A stretch of 64,000 nucleotides of DNA from Thiofilum sp. GTDB lineage: Bacteria > Pseudomonadota > Gammaproteobacteria > Thiotrichales > Thiotrichaceae. This document shows, in pieces, positions 9,711 through 18,231 of the stretch. Each line of letters opens with the position of its first letter. The first letter of the stretch is position 1. The position numbers and the translations under genes are program-made. A model generated the notes under the pieces. That model had not been told where the DNA came from. It worked only from the letters and a program-made list of their open reading frames with translations, and did not search any database. The stretch is from positions 1,054,001-1,118,000 of the forward strand of contig NZ_JADJTF010000001.1 of the NCBI RefSeq assembly GCF_016711335.1, given 5' to 3'.

Positions 9711-9792
9711 AAACCCCTCCCAGCCTCCCCTTATCGAGGGAGGTGCAAGAAAAACTCGCCTCCCTTGATAAGGGGAGAGTCGGGGTGGGGTT
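9711..9792. repeat. Palindromic intergenic repeat, family A copy 1
   Basis: An imperfect inverted repeat of about 80 bp begins one base after the thiO stop codon. The left arm contains CCTCCCCTTATCGAGGGAGG. The right arm contains CCTCCCTTGATAAGGGGAG and ends in GGGGTGGGG. Each arm can also fold on itself. A second copy with the same arm sequences lies beside rtcB (43795-43902). Confidence 0.8.
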
Positions 9793-9827
9793 ACAGTATT
9801 TGTGTATATGCAATAATAGGATTCCAC

Positions 9828-10712
9828 ATGACAACCATCAAAACAGCATTTATTGGTTTAGGGGTGATGGGTGCTCCTATGGCGGGGTATTTACAGACTA
9901 AGGGCTACCCGACCACGGTTTATAATCGCTCGGCTGAAAAAGCGGAAAATTGGGTCAAGCACTACGGTGGCTCAATGGCTTTGACCCCTAAAGCAGCGGT
10001 ACAAGAGGCGGATATGGTTTTCATGTGTGTAGGCAATGATAACGATGTGCGCAGTGTGGTGTATGGCGCTGAGGGCATTATTGCGGGTATGAAAGAGGGG
10101 GCTTTGTTGGTTGATCATACGACGACTTCGGCGACCTTGGCGCTGGAGTTGGCGGGGGCATGTGATGCGATTGGTGCGCGTTTTATTGATGCTCCGGTGT
10201 CTGGAGGGCAGGTTGGGGCGGAAAAAGGCGCTTTGACGATTATGTGTGGTGGTTTTGAGGCTGATTTCAATGAAGCCAAACCCGTGATGATGAGCTATGC
10301 CAAAGCGGTGAGTTTATTAGGCGAACACGGTCAAGGTCAGCGCTGCAAGATGGTTAATCAGATTTGCATTGCAGGCATTTTGCAGGGCTTGAGTGAAGCG
10401 ATTTTATTAGCCGAAGAAAGTGGTTTGGATGTAGCGCAAGTGGTTGAAACTCTTAAGCACGGTGCGGCGGGTTCATGGCAAATGGAAAACCGCGCTAAGA
10501 CGATGGCAAAGGGTGAGTTTAATTTTGGGTTTGCGCTCGATTGGATGCGTAAAGATTTAGCGATTTGCTTGAATGAAGCGAGCCGTCATGGTTTGACTTT
10601 GCCACTGACTCAAGCGACCGATGAGCGCTATGCTAAGTTGCAAGAGAAAGGTATGGGACGGATGGATACGTCAAGTTTGATTGAGGCTTTGCGGTTGGAG
10701 CAGAAAATATAG
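9828..10712 (+). CDS. NAD(P)-dependent beta-hydroxyacid dehydrogenase (3-hydroxyisobutyrate dehydrogenase family)
   Basis: The protein has 294 aa from the ATG at 9828; the open frame extends upstream through the palindromic repeat, which is not coding. The Rossmann motif is GLGVMGAPMAGYL. The family signature DAPVSGGQVGAEKGALTIM and the catalytic-lysine region KMVNQICIAG are present. Relatives include 3-hydroxyisobutyrate, tartronate semialdehyde and succinic semialdehyde (GLYR) reductases, which cannot be separated here. Confidence 0.87.
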   Translation: MTTIKTAFIGLGVMGAPMAGYLQTKGYPTTVYNRSAEKAENWVKHYGGSMALTPKAAVQEADMVFMCVGNDNDVRSVVYGAEGIIAGMKEGALLVDHTTTSATLALELAGACDAIGARFIDAPVSGGQVGAEKGALTIMCGGFEADFNEAKPVMMSYAKAVSLLGEHGQGQRCKMVNQICIAGILQGLSEAILLAEESGLDVAQVVETLKHGAAGSWQMENRAKTMAKGEFNFGFALDWMRKDLAICLNEASRHGLTLPLTQATDERYAKLQEKGMGRMDTSSLIEALRLEQKI

Positions 10713-10817
10713 TTTAATATTACTTACCACTTAATGTGTTTTTCTATTTTTAACAATACCTAGAGACTCAATAGCGCCTTATTCAAAATTAATAAAAAGT
10801 AGTAAAGTTCTAGTATT

Positions 10818-11801
10818 TTAACTTTCTCTTTTTAACCATATATATTTATTTGGTGCTTCAGACTTAAGATAAAGAGCGTAGTCTGGGGTAGGAGGAAACT
10901 TATTTAGTCTATCTGGAATAATCACTGGACAGTTATCATAAAATATCAAATAAGGTAAATTAAGAATAGCAAAATTCATAAATTTGATTTCAAAGGGTTT
11001 TTTGAATATTAAATTTTTTGGTAATACTTTGTAAAGTGGTGAAGGGAAAACAATAAGTTTATCAAATATAATGCAGCAGGGATATATTTCGTCAAGTTGA
11101 GTAATTAGACCTATTTCTGTGTAATGTGAATTTTCAAGATCTAAATCTATAACCCTTGCACCGTCTAAATGGCAATTACATTCTAAAATTTGTTGTCGTA
11201 CAATATCTAATGAGCTTTGGAGAACCCAATTATAACCAATATTGTGGAACCACATTAGATATGCTGCTGTAATATAACCAACCTCTATTTCATTGTCATG
11301 CTTTAAAACTTCAGGCTGAAAGCCTACTTCTAAGTTGTCTTCAAGGTCAAGGACGTTGTTAAGAGCAGTAATTTTATATGGAGAGTTTGTATTGATAGGA
11401 ATAAAAATATCTATCAATCCATCTTCTGATTCATTTATAGATCCACAAACAGTTATTTGATTTAATGTAATATATTTGCTTTTTGTTTTTGCATGTAGAA
11501 ATGTTCCCTTTGGGTTATTTAAGATATTAAGGTATTCTCCAAACCATTTATCCTGTTTTTCACCAAAGTGTGAATTACAAGCTTTACATAAAAGAGTCCA
11601 CTCTTTACCACCTGATGCTTGGGGTAGTATATGACCTGCTGTAAATGTGTTTTGATCAAGTTCTAAATCAAGAGATTTTAAACACGTTGGGCATATGAAT
11701 TTATTATCAAACCCGCTCCCAAACGTACAAAGATGCCTACTAAGGTATTTAGCTAATTGTAATCTTGATGATTTCGTTGATTTTTTATACATATTTGCCA
11801 A
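10818..11801 (-). CDS. HNH endonuclease-domain protein of unknown role
   Basis: The protein has 327 aa. An HNH-type zinc motif lies near the N-terminus: C37xxC40, then GHILP with H57, a GG turn, and LCKAC with C72xxC75 followed by N76. The remaining 240 residues contain no domain I recognise. The gene is strikingly AT-rich compared with its upstream neighbour and opens an accessory block of toxin-type genes. A role as defence nuclease or toxin is plausible but inferred. Confidence 0.65.
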   Translation of the reverse strand: MANMYKKSTKSSRLQLAKYLSRHLCTFGSGFDNKFICPTCLKSLDLELDQNTFTAGHILPQASGGKEWTLLCKACNSHFGEKQDKWFGEYLNILNNPKGTFLHAKTKSKYITLNQITVCGSINESEDGLIDIFIPINTNSPYKITALNNVLDLEDNLEVGFQPEVLKHDNEIEVGYITAAYLMWFHNIGYNWVLQSSLDIVRQQILECNCHLDGARVIDLDLENSHYTEIGLITQLDEIYPCCIIFDKLIVFPSPLYKVLPKNLIFKKPFEIKFMNFAILNLPYLIFYDNCPVIIPDRLNKFPPTPDYALYLKSEAPNKYIWLKRES

Positions 11802-11930
11802 GTTTTATTATATTCTTAACCATTACTTATTTTAAGCATTGTGAAGTTTAGATTAAATAATTTAATAAGTATAGCCATTATAGTATCCACTTTAATTACA
11901 ATATTTTGCAAAACCAGCTATTATAATAGC

Positions 11931-13211
11931 ATGAAATGCACTATCGAAATCTTTCACAACAACCAGTGGCACGAAGCCGCCACCTTTATGCCTGCACCAG
12001 ATGTCACCACCAAAGGCTACAAAAGTGCGGGACGCTTGAGCTATGACACACTTTATGCGGCTCAATATAGCGAGCAAGGCATAAGTGCAGCCGTAAGCTG
12101 TCGTTACCCTGTCAACTTTGAAATTCATAAAGAAGAGGCTTGGGCTGCCTTTTTACTAGATATTTTGCCCTCTGGTGCAGGGCGGCGTTTTTGGCTGCAA
12201 AAACTAGGCATTCGTGATGGGGCTAGTGCGGACTGGTCACTACTCTGCCAAGGTGCAGGTAATCCCATTGGTAATCTGCGTATTCGTGAAGCTGTCAAGA
12301 TACTAGATAGCAATACTCCCCACCTAGGTTTTAGCTATGACGAAGTACTCAGCCGAGGCGATGCTTTTATCGAATATGCCTACCAACATGGAGCGCCGAT
12401 AGCAGGGTCTAGTGGTGCGCAGGGTGATGCACCTAAATTTTTGTTAACTCAGGATAAAAACCAACGCTGGCATGGTGATGGTACGTTGCCTGATGATCAA
12501 TGCTCAAAATATTGGTTAGTGAAGTTTCCCCGTAGTAATCGGTTAGATGATGTGCGTGTCTTGCGTAATGAAGCCGCCTATTATGCGGTGGCTCAATGGT
12601 TTGGAGTGCGTACAGGTCAAGCTTTGGAATTAGCTCAAGATGCGTTATTTATTCCCCGTTTTGACCGTGTAGTAAAGGGTGATCAAGTACAGCGCTTAGG
12701 CGTTGAAAGCCTGACCTCATTAGCAGGTATTAGTGATTTTGGTATGGCTACCAGTCAAAATAAGTATTGTCATGTTATTGCTCAATATACCACCCAACCT
12801 GAAACCGAATTACTCGAATTTGTACGCCGCGATGTATTGAATGTCGCTCTGGGTAACACCGATAATCACGGACGCAATACTGCTGTAATTCGCTATCCTG
12901 ATAATCAAGTATGGCTAAGTCCTCTATATGACTTTGCGCCTATGATTCTGGACTCACAGGGGATTGCGCGAGTTTCACGCTGGGAAAATGAAGAGCATTA
13001 TGGTCAACCCGAATGGGTTTTAGTCGCTAAGTTTTTAATTCAACTAGGCTGCAATCCTACCAAGGTTTACGCCTTATTTAATGATGTAACTCAAAAACTA
13101 CTGATATTGCCCCAAATACTTGATAAGTTTGGCGTTGATAAAGCATTACAACAACAATTACAACCACGGATTCAAACAGTACTCCAGCATTTACAGGCAG
13201 TAAAACCATGA
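11931..13211 (+). CDS. HipA-family serine/threonine kinase toxin
   Basis: The protein has 426 aa from the ATG at 11931; the longer frame from 11841 would add a hydrophobic leader atypical of HipA. Visible elements are a glycine-rich loop (AGSSGAQGDAPKFLL), the WLVKFPRS lysine motif, the catalytic-loop-like GNTDNHGRNTAVIRY, and the metal-binding YDFAPM. HipA kinases phosphorylate glutamyl-tRNA synthetase or related targets and cause growth arrest. The HTH partner is downstream and overlaps by 4 bp (ATGA). Confidence 0.85.
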   Translation: MKCTIEIFHNNQWHEAATFMPAPDVTTKGYKSAGRLSYDTLYAAQYSEQGISAAVSCRYPVNFEIHKEEAWAAFLLDILPSGAGRRFWLQKLGIRDGASADWSLLCQGAGNPIGNLRIREAVKILDSNTPHLGFSYDEVLSRGDAFIEYAYQHGAPIAGSSGAQGDAPKFLLTQDKNQRWHGDGTLPDDQCSKYWLVKFPRSNRLDDVRVLRNEAAYYAVAQWFGVRTGQALELAQDALFIPRFDRVVKGDQVQRLGVESLTSLAGISDFGMATSQNKYCHVIAQYTTQPETELLEFVRRDVLNVALGNTDNHGRNTAVIRYPDNQVWLSPLYDFAPMILDSQGIARVSRWENEEHYGQPEWVLVAKFLIQLGCNPTKVYALFNDVTQKLLILPQILDKFGVDKALQQQLQPRIQTVLQHLQAVKP

Positions 13212-13492
13212 CCCGCGCTCGTAAACCGATTGATACTGAAACCTCAATAGCCATGCGTGAAGCCTTTTATGAAGCAGTAGATAGTGGTGGTTTGAATATT
13301 GCGGAAGGAGTGAGGCGTATGCGCGAAATTGTAAATATGACCCAACCCGAATTTGCTCAATGGCTCAAAATCGCACCGCGTGCTTTAATGGATATTGAGC
13401 GCGGAGTGGGAAATGCACGTATGAGTACTTTATTAAAGATTGCTAAACCGTTTAATTTACAAATCGGTTTTATTCATAAGCCTAAAAAATAA
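13208..13492 (+). CDS. XRE-type HTH protein, probable antitoxin of the HipA pair
   Basis: The protein has 94 aa with a central helix-turn-helix (MTQPEFAQWLKIAPRALMDIE). It starts within the last codons of the HipA gene through an ATGA overlap, indicating translational coupling. The C-terminal tail (NLQIGFIHKPKK) resembles the tail of HipB-like antitoxins. The order is toxin then antitoxin, opposite to E. coli hipBA and to the second Hip pair in this window. Confidence 0.8.
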   Translation: MTRARKPIDTETSIAMREAFYEAVDSGGLNIAEGVRRMREIVNMTQPEFAQWLKIAPRALMDIERGVGNARMSTLLKIAKPFNLQIGFIHKPKK

Positions 13493-13583
13493 GTATTGCA
13501 GCTTAATACTAGCTAGGGAGGTGAAATAAAAAGTAGTGTTATTTTTGAGTCAATACCTCTAAATTAAAATAAGTATTCTTTAG

Positions 13584-14285
13584 CTATTTAACTTGAAAGT
13601 TTTTAATAATTTTTTCATTCAAACAGCTTCGCAAAAATGTGTTCATAGGAGTCATATTATTTGAGGAGTAAAAGTCTAACATTAAGGTGTTAAACTCTTG
13701 TTGACGCTTAGCAGGGACATTAATAATAGGAAAGCCATTTGAGAGTAAAATCCCATTCATCATAAAGTGCCCCATATGCTTATTAATGTCCCAAAAGAAT
13801 TGATTGCGTGCCATTTGTAAAAAAGCAGTGATCGCTTGATCATATATATCAGTTTCTTGAGCTACTAATTTTTCCACTTCCGCCCAACGCTCACCTAATT
13901 CTTCAGGTGCTGGCGGTTCATAACTAGAGCCAGCAATAGAAACATAGCCAGAACGAAATTGTCCCCATTCCAAGGCTTCTTCTTGGGCCGCTATAGCATG
14001 TAGTTTTAAGGTTGTTTCCTTATCAAACCTAAAAGCATTTTTGTCCACTAAATTAAACAGAGTTTCCCAAGTTTTAGCCTGATTGAGTGCCATATTCTGA
14101 TCACTGATTTTATGACCACCTACGGTAATACCATCCAAAAGGGTTTGAACTTCGGGAAGGGTCATATTAACCCCTTCGAGGTTTACAGCATCGTAGACGA
14201 GTGCAGCCAAGTCCCGTTTGGCGAGTTGTTTAGCAAGAGGGACATTGGGTTGCATTGCCCAATGGGTGTCGTGTGGAGTTATCAT
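13584..14285 (-). CDS. Fic-family protein with eroded catalytic motif
   Basis: The protein has 233 aa. The N-terminal segment YDAVNLEGVNMTLPEVQTLL resembles the inhibitory/flap region of Fic proteins, with AVNLEG at 33-38 close to the (S/T)xxxE(G/N) inhibitory pattern. In place of HPFxxGNGRxxR there is QFFWDINKHMGH at 162-173. It keeps D166 and N168 but lacks the catalytic histidine, and has His at both arginine positions. Canonical AMP-transfer is therefore doubtful. Length suits a stand-alone Fic. It diverges from the RelB/YafQ operon. Confidence 0.75.
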   Translation of the reverse strand: MITPHDTHWAMQPNVPLAKQLAKRDLAALVYDAVNLEGVNMTLPEVQTLLDGITVGGHKISDQNMALNQAKTWETLFNLVDKNAFRFDKETTLKLHAIAAQEEALEWGQFRSGYVSIAGSSYEPPAPEELGERWAEVEKLVAQETDIYDQAITAFLQMARNQFFWDINKHMGHFMMNGILLSNGFPIINVPAKRQQEFNTLMLDFYSSNNMTPMNTFLRSCLNEKIIKNFQVK

Positions 14286-14430
14286 AGCCTTTTCTTTAAT
14301 TTACTTGGTCAAGGTAAGTATAACTTGAGAGTAGCTATAAGGTGAGAATAACTACAGATTGACTACTTTGATAAGCATTGTAGTACTATTGTGTTACTAT
14401 GTTATACAAAATGATGCAAAAGGATTAAAT

Positions 14431-14709
14431 ATGAGTAGCGAAATGTTAAGTACTCGTATCGATCATGATACAAAAGTAGCCTTTACTACGATTTGTGAGG
14501 CAATAGGTTTAAGTCCTTCACAGGCTATCAAGTTGTTTGCTTGTGCCGTGATTAATCATGGTGGTATTCCGTTTGAATTGAGGGTACGGCAACCTAATAG
14601 AAAAACCGCAGCCGCTATTCAGGAATTAGCTGATGGTCAAGGACATAAGGTAGAGTCTGTGGATGCAATGCTAAATGAGTTGACTGAAGGTAAGGTCAAG
14701 CATGTATAG
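14431..14709 (+). CDS. RelB/DinJ-family antitoxin
   Basis: The protein has 92 aa from the ATG at 14431. The N-terminus STRIDHDTKVAFTTICEAIGLSPSQAIKLF is the ribbon-helix-helix DNA-binding unit of RelB/DinJ antitoxins. The C-terminus would wrap the toxin. It overlaps the downstream toxin gene by 8 bp. Autoregulation of the operon is expected from the family. Confidence 0.88.
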   Translation: MSSEMLSTRIDHDTKVAFTTICEAIGLSPSQAIKLFACAVINHGGIPFELRVRQPNRKTAAAIQELADGQGHKVESVDAMLNELTEGKVKHV

Positions 14710-14971
14710 CCTTGAGTATTCAACGCAATTCAAAAAGGATTTTAAGAAAATAACTAAAATGTCTATCCCTGATATTATTGAAGTAGGGCGTATTATTTCA
14801 AAATTACAAGCAGGCGAAACTTTAGATGAGAAAAATGTCGATCACCCCCTAACAGGTAACTGGCTAGGTTTTCGTGATTGCCATATAAAACCTGATTTGG
14901 TATTGATTTATCGAGTGTTTGAAGGGCAATTACAATTAGCCCGAATTGGCTCGCACAGTGAGTTGTTTTAA
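14702..14971 (+). CDS. YafQ-family mRNA interferase toxin
   Basis: The protein has 89 aa with the RelE fold signature of YafQ: TQFKKDFKKI near the N-terminus, DHPLTGNWLGFRDCHIKPDLVLIYR, and the C-terminal RIGSHSELF. These contain the His/Asp/Arg residues used by YafQ for ribosome-dependent mRNA cleavage. It is paired with the RelB/DinJ gene immediately upstream. Confidence 0.9.
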   Translation: MYSLEYSTQFKKDFKKITKMSIPDIIEVGRIISKLQAGETLDEKNVDHPLTGNWLGFRDCHIKPDLVLIYRVFEGQLQLARIGSHSELF

Positions 14972-14994
14972 CGCACATATGGATTCTAGGCATG

Positions 14995-15035
14995 ATTTGA
15001 AAGAAAAACCGAACTTTCCGATTTTTCTTTCAAAT
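14995..15035. terminator. Strong bidirectional terminator hairpin
   Basis: A near-perfect stem of about 16 bp (left arm ATTTGAAAGAAAAA, right arm its complement) has A- and T-runs on either side. It lies between the convergent yafQ-like gene and glyS, so it can stop transcription from both directions. Confidence 0.75.
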
Positions 15036-15053
15036 ACTTAAGCAGGAGTGGTG

Positions 15054-17108
15054 TTACAACACCGATAAATCCGCTACTTGCAGGAACAACCCGCGCAACT
15101 GATTCAACAATGCCAAACGATTATCACGTAGCTGCATATTCTCATCCATGACCATCACATCATCAAAGAATTGATCCACAGGTGCGCGTAATGCTGCTAA
15201 TGAGGTCAAAGCTTTTTCATAGTCGCCTTGAGCAAACAAGGGTTGCACAATTTGCTGCTGCTCGGCTACTGCTTTAAATAGCACTTGCTCGGCAGGTAAT
15301 ATTAATAGCTCCGTATTAACTGTTGCAGGAATAGACGTTTCGACTTTACGTAGAATATTAGAAATCCGTTTATTCGCCGCTGCTAAACTGTCTGCTTCAG
15401 GTAAACCTTTAAACGCTGCAACCGCTTTTACGCGATGATCAAAATCTAAGGGTTGCGAGGGTTTTAATGCGGCAACCGATTCAACTAATTCCGCATTAAT
15501 ACCTTGCTCTTGGTAATAAGCACGTAGGCGTTCAAAAATATAATCACGTACTTCGTCAATATTAGGTTTTTTGCCTAAAGTACTCGTTAGATTTTCAGCC
15601 GCTACATCCAATAATTGCACTAAATCGAGTGGTAAACGTTGCTCAATAATAATCCGCAATACACCCACCGCCGCACGACGTAAACTAAACGGGTCTTTTG
15701 TACCTGTAGGTTTTTGTCCAATGGCAAAAATTCCCACCAGCGTATCAATACGCTCCGCCAGTGCTAAAATACGTCCGGTTTGAGTACTAGGTAGCTCATC
15801 ACCAGCAAAGCGGGGTTGATATTGCTCATTAAGTGCCAGCGCTACTTCCTCAGGCTCGCCATCGAGACGCGCATAGTAAGTACCCATAATCCCTTGCAAA
15901 TCAGTGAACTCGAATACCATATTGGTCATTAGATCACATTTGCCCAGCTCGGCGGCACGTACTGCCAGTTGACTATCAGCGCCCAATTGTTGGGCAATCA
16001 CTTGAGCGAGTTGTGCTACACGAGTCGATTTATCCAACAAAGTACCGAGTTGCTGTTGGAATACGACGGTTTTGAGTTTGTCACGACGCGATTCGAGTTT
16101 GTGCTTTTTATCCTGCTCCCAGAAAAACGCCGCATCGGTAAAGCGTGGTCGAATCACGCGCTCATTGCCGCGACTCACACTCTCAGGATTGGAGCTTTTA
16201 ATATTGCTAATGGTAATAAAGGAAGGAAGCAATTTGCCGTTGTCATCGGTTAGACCGAAGTACTTTTGATTGCCCTGCATGGTGTCGATCAAGGCTTCTT
16301 GCGGCACGGAGAGGAAACGCTCCTCGAACTTACCCACGATAGCATTAGGGTACTCCACCAGTGCGGTCACTTCATCCAAAAGGCTTTCAGGCATAATCGC
16401 TTTTGCACCAAACGATTGAGCAATAGCCAGTACTTGGCGGCTAATATTGGCGCGACGCTCGGCAAAATCAACCCAGACATAAGCCGCTTTTAATTGCTCA
16501 GCGTAAGTACTAGGTGCGGTAATCGTCACTAGGTCTGGATGATGGAAACGATGACCGCGTGATTGATTACCCGTTTTAATACTTAAAATTTCGGCGGGAA
16601 TCACTTCGCTATCGGCGAGCATCACAATCCAATGAATCGGACGCACAAACTCTGCCGAACCTGCGCCCCAACGCATGCGTTTTGGGATGGGTAGTGCCGC
16701 TAATGATTTTTCAACAATGGCGGGGAGTAAATCTTTAGTTTGTTGACCCGCTTGATGTTGTTTGAATACTAACCATGAGCCTTTATCGGTTTCTAAACGC
16801 TCTAATTGCTCAAATACCACACCACAGGAACGTGCAAACCCTTCGGCTGCTTTGCTGGGTTTACCTTCTTTGTCAAAAGCAGCTTGTAAGGCTGGACCGC
16901 GTTTTTCAATCACTTGATCCGGTTGTTGTGTGGCAATGCCTTTCACCCATACAGCTAAACGACGCGGTGCTGCATAAGGAGTTATTTGCTCGGCAGTTAG
17001 ACCAGCATCGCTAAAGCCTTGAATAATGCCTTGAGTGAAGGCTTCGGATAGGCTAGGTAGAGCTTTTGGCGGTAACTCTTCTGTACCAATTTCGACTAAT
17101 AAATCCAT
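15054..17108 (-). CDS. glyS: Glycyl-tRNA synthetase beta subunit
   Basis: The protein has 684 aa, the usual length for GlyS. The N-terminus MDLLVEIGTEELPPKAL and internal motifs such as RGPALQAAF, EYPNAIVGKFEERFL and DPFSLRRAAVGVLRI are characteristic. The C-terminal region includes the anticodon-binding-like helices. It forms an alpha2beta2 enzyme with GlyQ, whose gene lies 3 bp upstream in the same operon. Confidence 0.97.
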   Translation of the reverse strand: MDLLVEIGTEELPPKALPSLSEAFTQGIIQGFSDAGLTAEQITPYAAPRRLAVWVKGIATQQPDQVIEKRGPALQAAFDKEGKPSKAAEGFARSCGVVFEQLERLETDKGSWLVFKQHQAGQQTKDLLPAIVEKSLAALPIPKRMRWGAGSAEFVRPIHWIVMLADSEVIPAEILSIKTGNQSRGHRFHHPDLVTITAPSTYAEQLKAAYVWVDFAERRANISRQVLAIAQSFGAKAIMPESLLDEVTALVEYPNAIVGKFEERFLSVPQEALIDTMQGNQKYFGLTDDNGKLLPSFITISNIKSSNPESVSRGNERVIRPRFTDAAFFWEQDKKHKLESRRDKLKTVVFQQQLGTLLDKSTRVAQLAQVIAQQLGADSQLAVRAAELGKCDLMTNMVFEFTDLQGIMGTYYARLDGEPEEVALALNEQYQPRFAGDELPSTQTGRILALAERIDTLVGIFAIGQKPTGTKDPFSLRRAAVGVLRIIIEQRLPLDLVQLLDVAAENLTSTLGKKPNIDEVRDYIFERLRAYYQEQGINAELVESVAALKPSQPLDFDHRVKAVAAFKGLPEADSLAAANKRISNILRKVETSIPATVNTELLILPAEQVLFKAVAEQQQIVQPLFAQGDYEKALTSLAALRAPVDQFFDDVMVMDENMQLRDNRLALLNQLRGLFLQVADLSVL

Positions 17109-17111
17109 GAG

Positions 17112-18029
17112 TTATACCGCCTCTGGGTTAGTATTTTGCAGCATAGGAAAGCCTAATTTTTCACGAGTCGCGTAATAACCTTCTGCCACTGCACGAGCTA
17201 AAGTTCGTACTCGTAAAATAAAACGTTGACGCTCCGTGACTGAAATCGCTTTACGCGCATCGAGTAGATTGAAGGTGTGTGACGCTTTAAGCATTTGCTC
17301 ATAGGCAGGGAGGGCTAAACCTAATTCAATCAAGCGTTGGCTTTCTTGTTCACACACATTGAATTGATTAAATAGTGCTTCGACATTGGCGTGTTCAAAG
17401 TTGTAGGTGGACTGTTCCACTTCGTTTTGATGATATACATCGCCATAGGTGACAATACCCTGAGGGCCTTTTGCCCATACGAGGTCATACACACTTTCTA
17501 CCCCTTGCATATACATAGCAAGACGTTCCAAACCATAAGTAATTTCACCCGATACCGGACGGCAATCTAAACCACCGACTTGTTGGAAGTAGGTAAATTG
17601 AGTGACTTCCATACCGTTGAGCCAAATTTCCCAACCTAAGCCCCAAGCGCCTAGTGTAGGCGATTCCCAGTTATCTTCGACAAAGCGAATATCGTGCTCC
17701 AGTGGATCAAAGCCCAACATTTTGAGCGAGCCTAAATACAGCTCTTGAATATTGTCAGGTGAGGGTTTGAGGATCACTTGGAACTGATAATAGTGCTGGA
17801 GACGATTAGGGTTTTCACCATAGCGACCATCGGTTGGACGGCGTGAAGGTTGCACATAAGCTGCTCGCCAAGGCTCAGGTCCTACTGCACGTAAGAATGT
17901 CGAAGGATGAAACGTGCCTGCGCCCATTTCCATATCATAAGGTTGGACAATCACACAGCCGTGCGCCGCCCAGTAGGCTTGCAGTGCTTGGATCAGCCCT
18001 TGAAAGGTTGAAAGGTCGTAATTTGCCAT
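17112..18029 (-). CDS. glyQ: Glycyl-tRNA synthetase alpha subunit
   Basis: The protein has 305 aa from the ATG at 18029, which matches the E. coli start (TFQGLI near the N-terminus). An in-frame ATG at 18053 is possible and neither start has a strong Shine-Dalgarno site. Class II core motifs are conserved: GPEPWRAAYVQPSRRPTDGR, DNWESPTLGAWGLGWE and GEITYGLERL. It charges tRNA-Gly together with GlyS. Confidence 0.96.
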   Translation of the reverse strand: MANYDLSTFQGLIQALQAYWAAHGCVIVQPYDMEMGAGTFHPSTFLRAVGPEPWRAAYVQPSRRPTDGRYGENPNRLQHYYQFQVILKPSPDNIQELYLGSLKMLGFDPLEHDIRFVEDNWESPTLGAWGLGWEIWLNGMEVTQFTYFQQVGGLDCRPVSGEITYGLERLAMYMQGVESVYDLVWAKGPQGIVTYGDVYHQNEVEQSTYNFEHANVEALFNQFNVCEQESQRLIELGLALPAYEQMLKASHTFNLLDARKAISVTERQRFILRVRTLARAVAEGYYATREKLGFPMLQNTNPEAV

Positions 18030-18231
18030 GTTGGTATGATCATTGTTTGCCATGAATGGGCAGGGATTATACTGCAACTTATAGGTGCGGCGTAGCCACT
18101 TGAAGGGAGCTAAGTGAAGAATGGTGTGAGAGTGGGGATTAGGGGGCAAAGTTATTAGATTCCATACCCGTATTACAGTCTAATCGCGTATAATCGCTGC
18201 TGATTATTGAATTTAGTTTGTAGTATAAATT

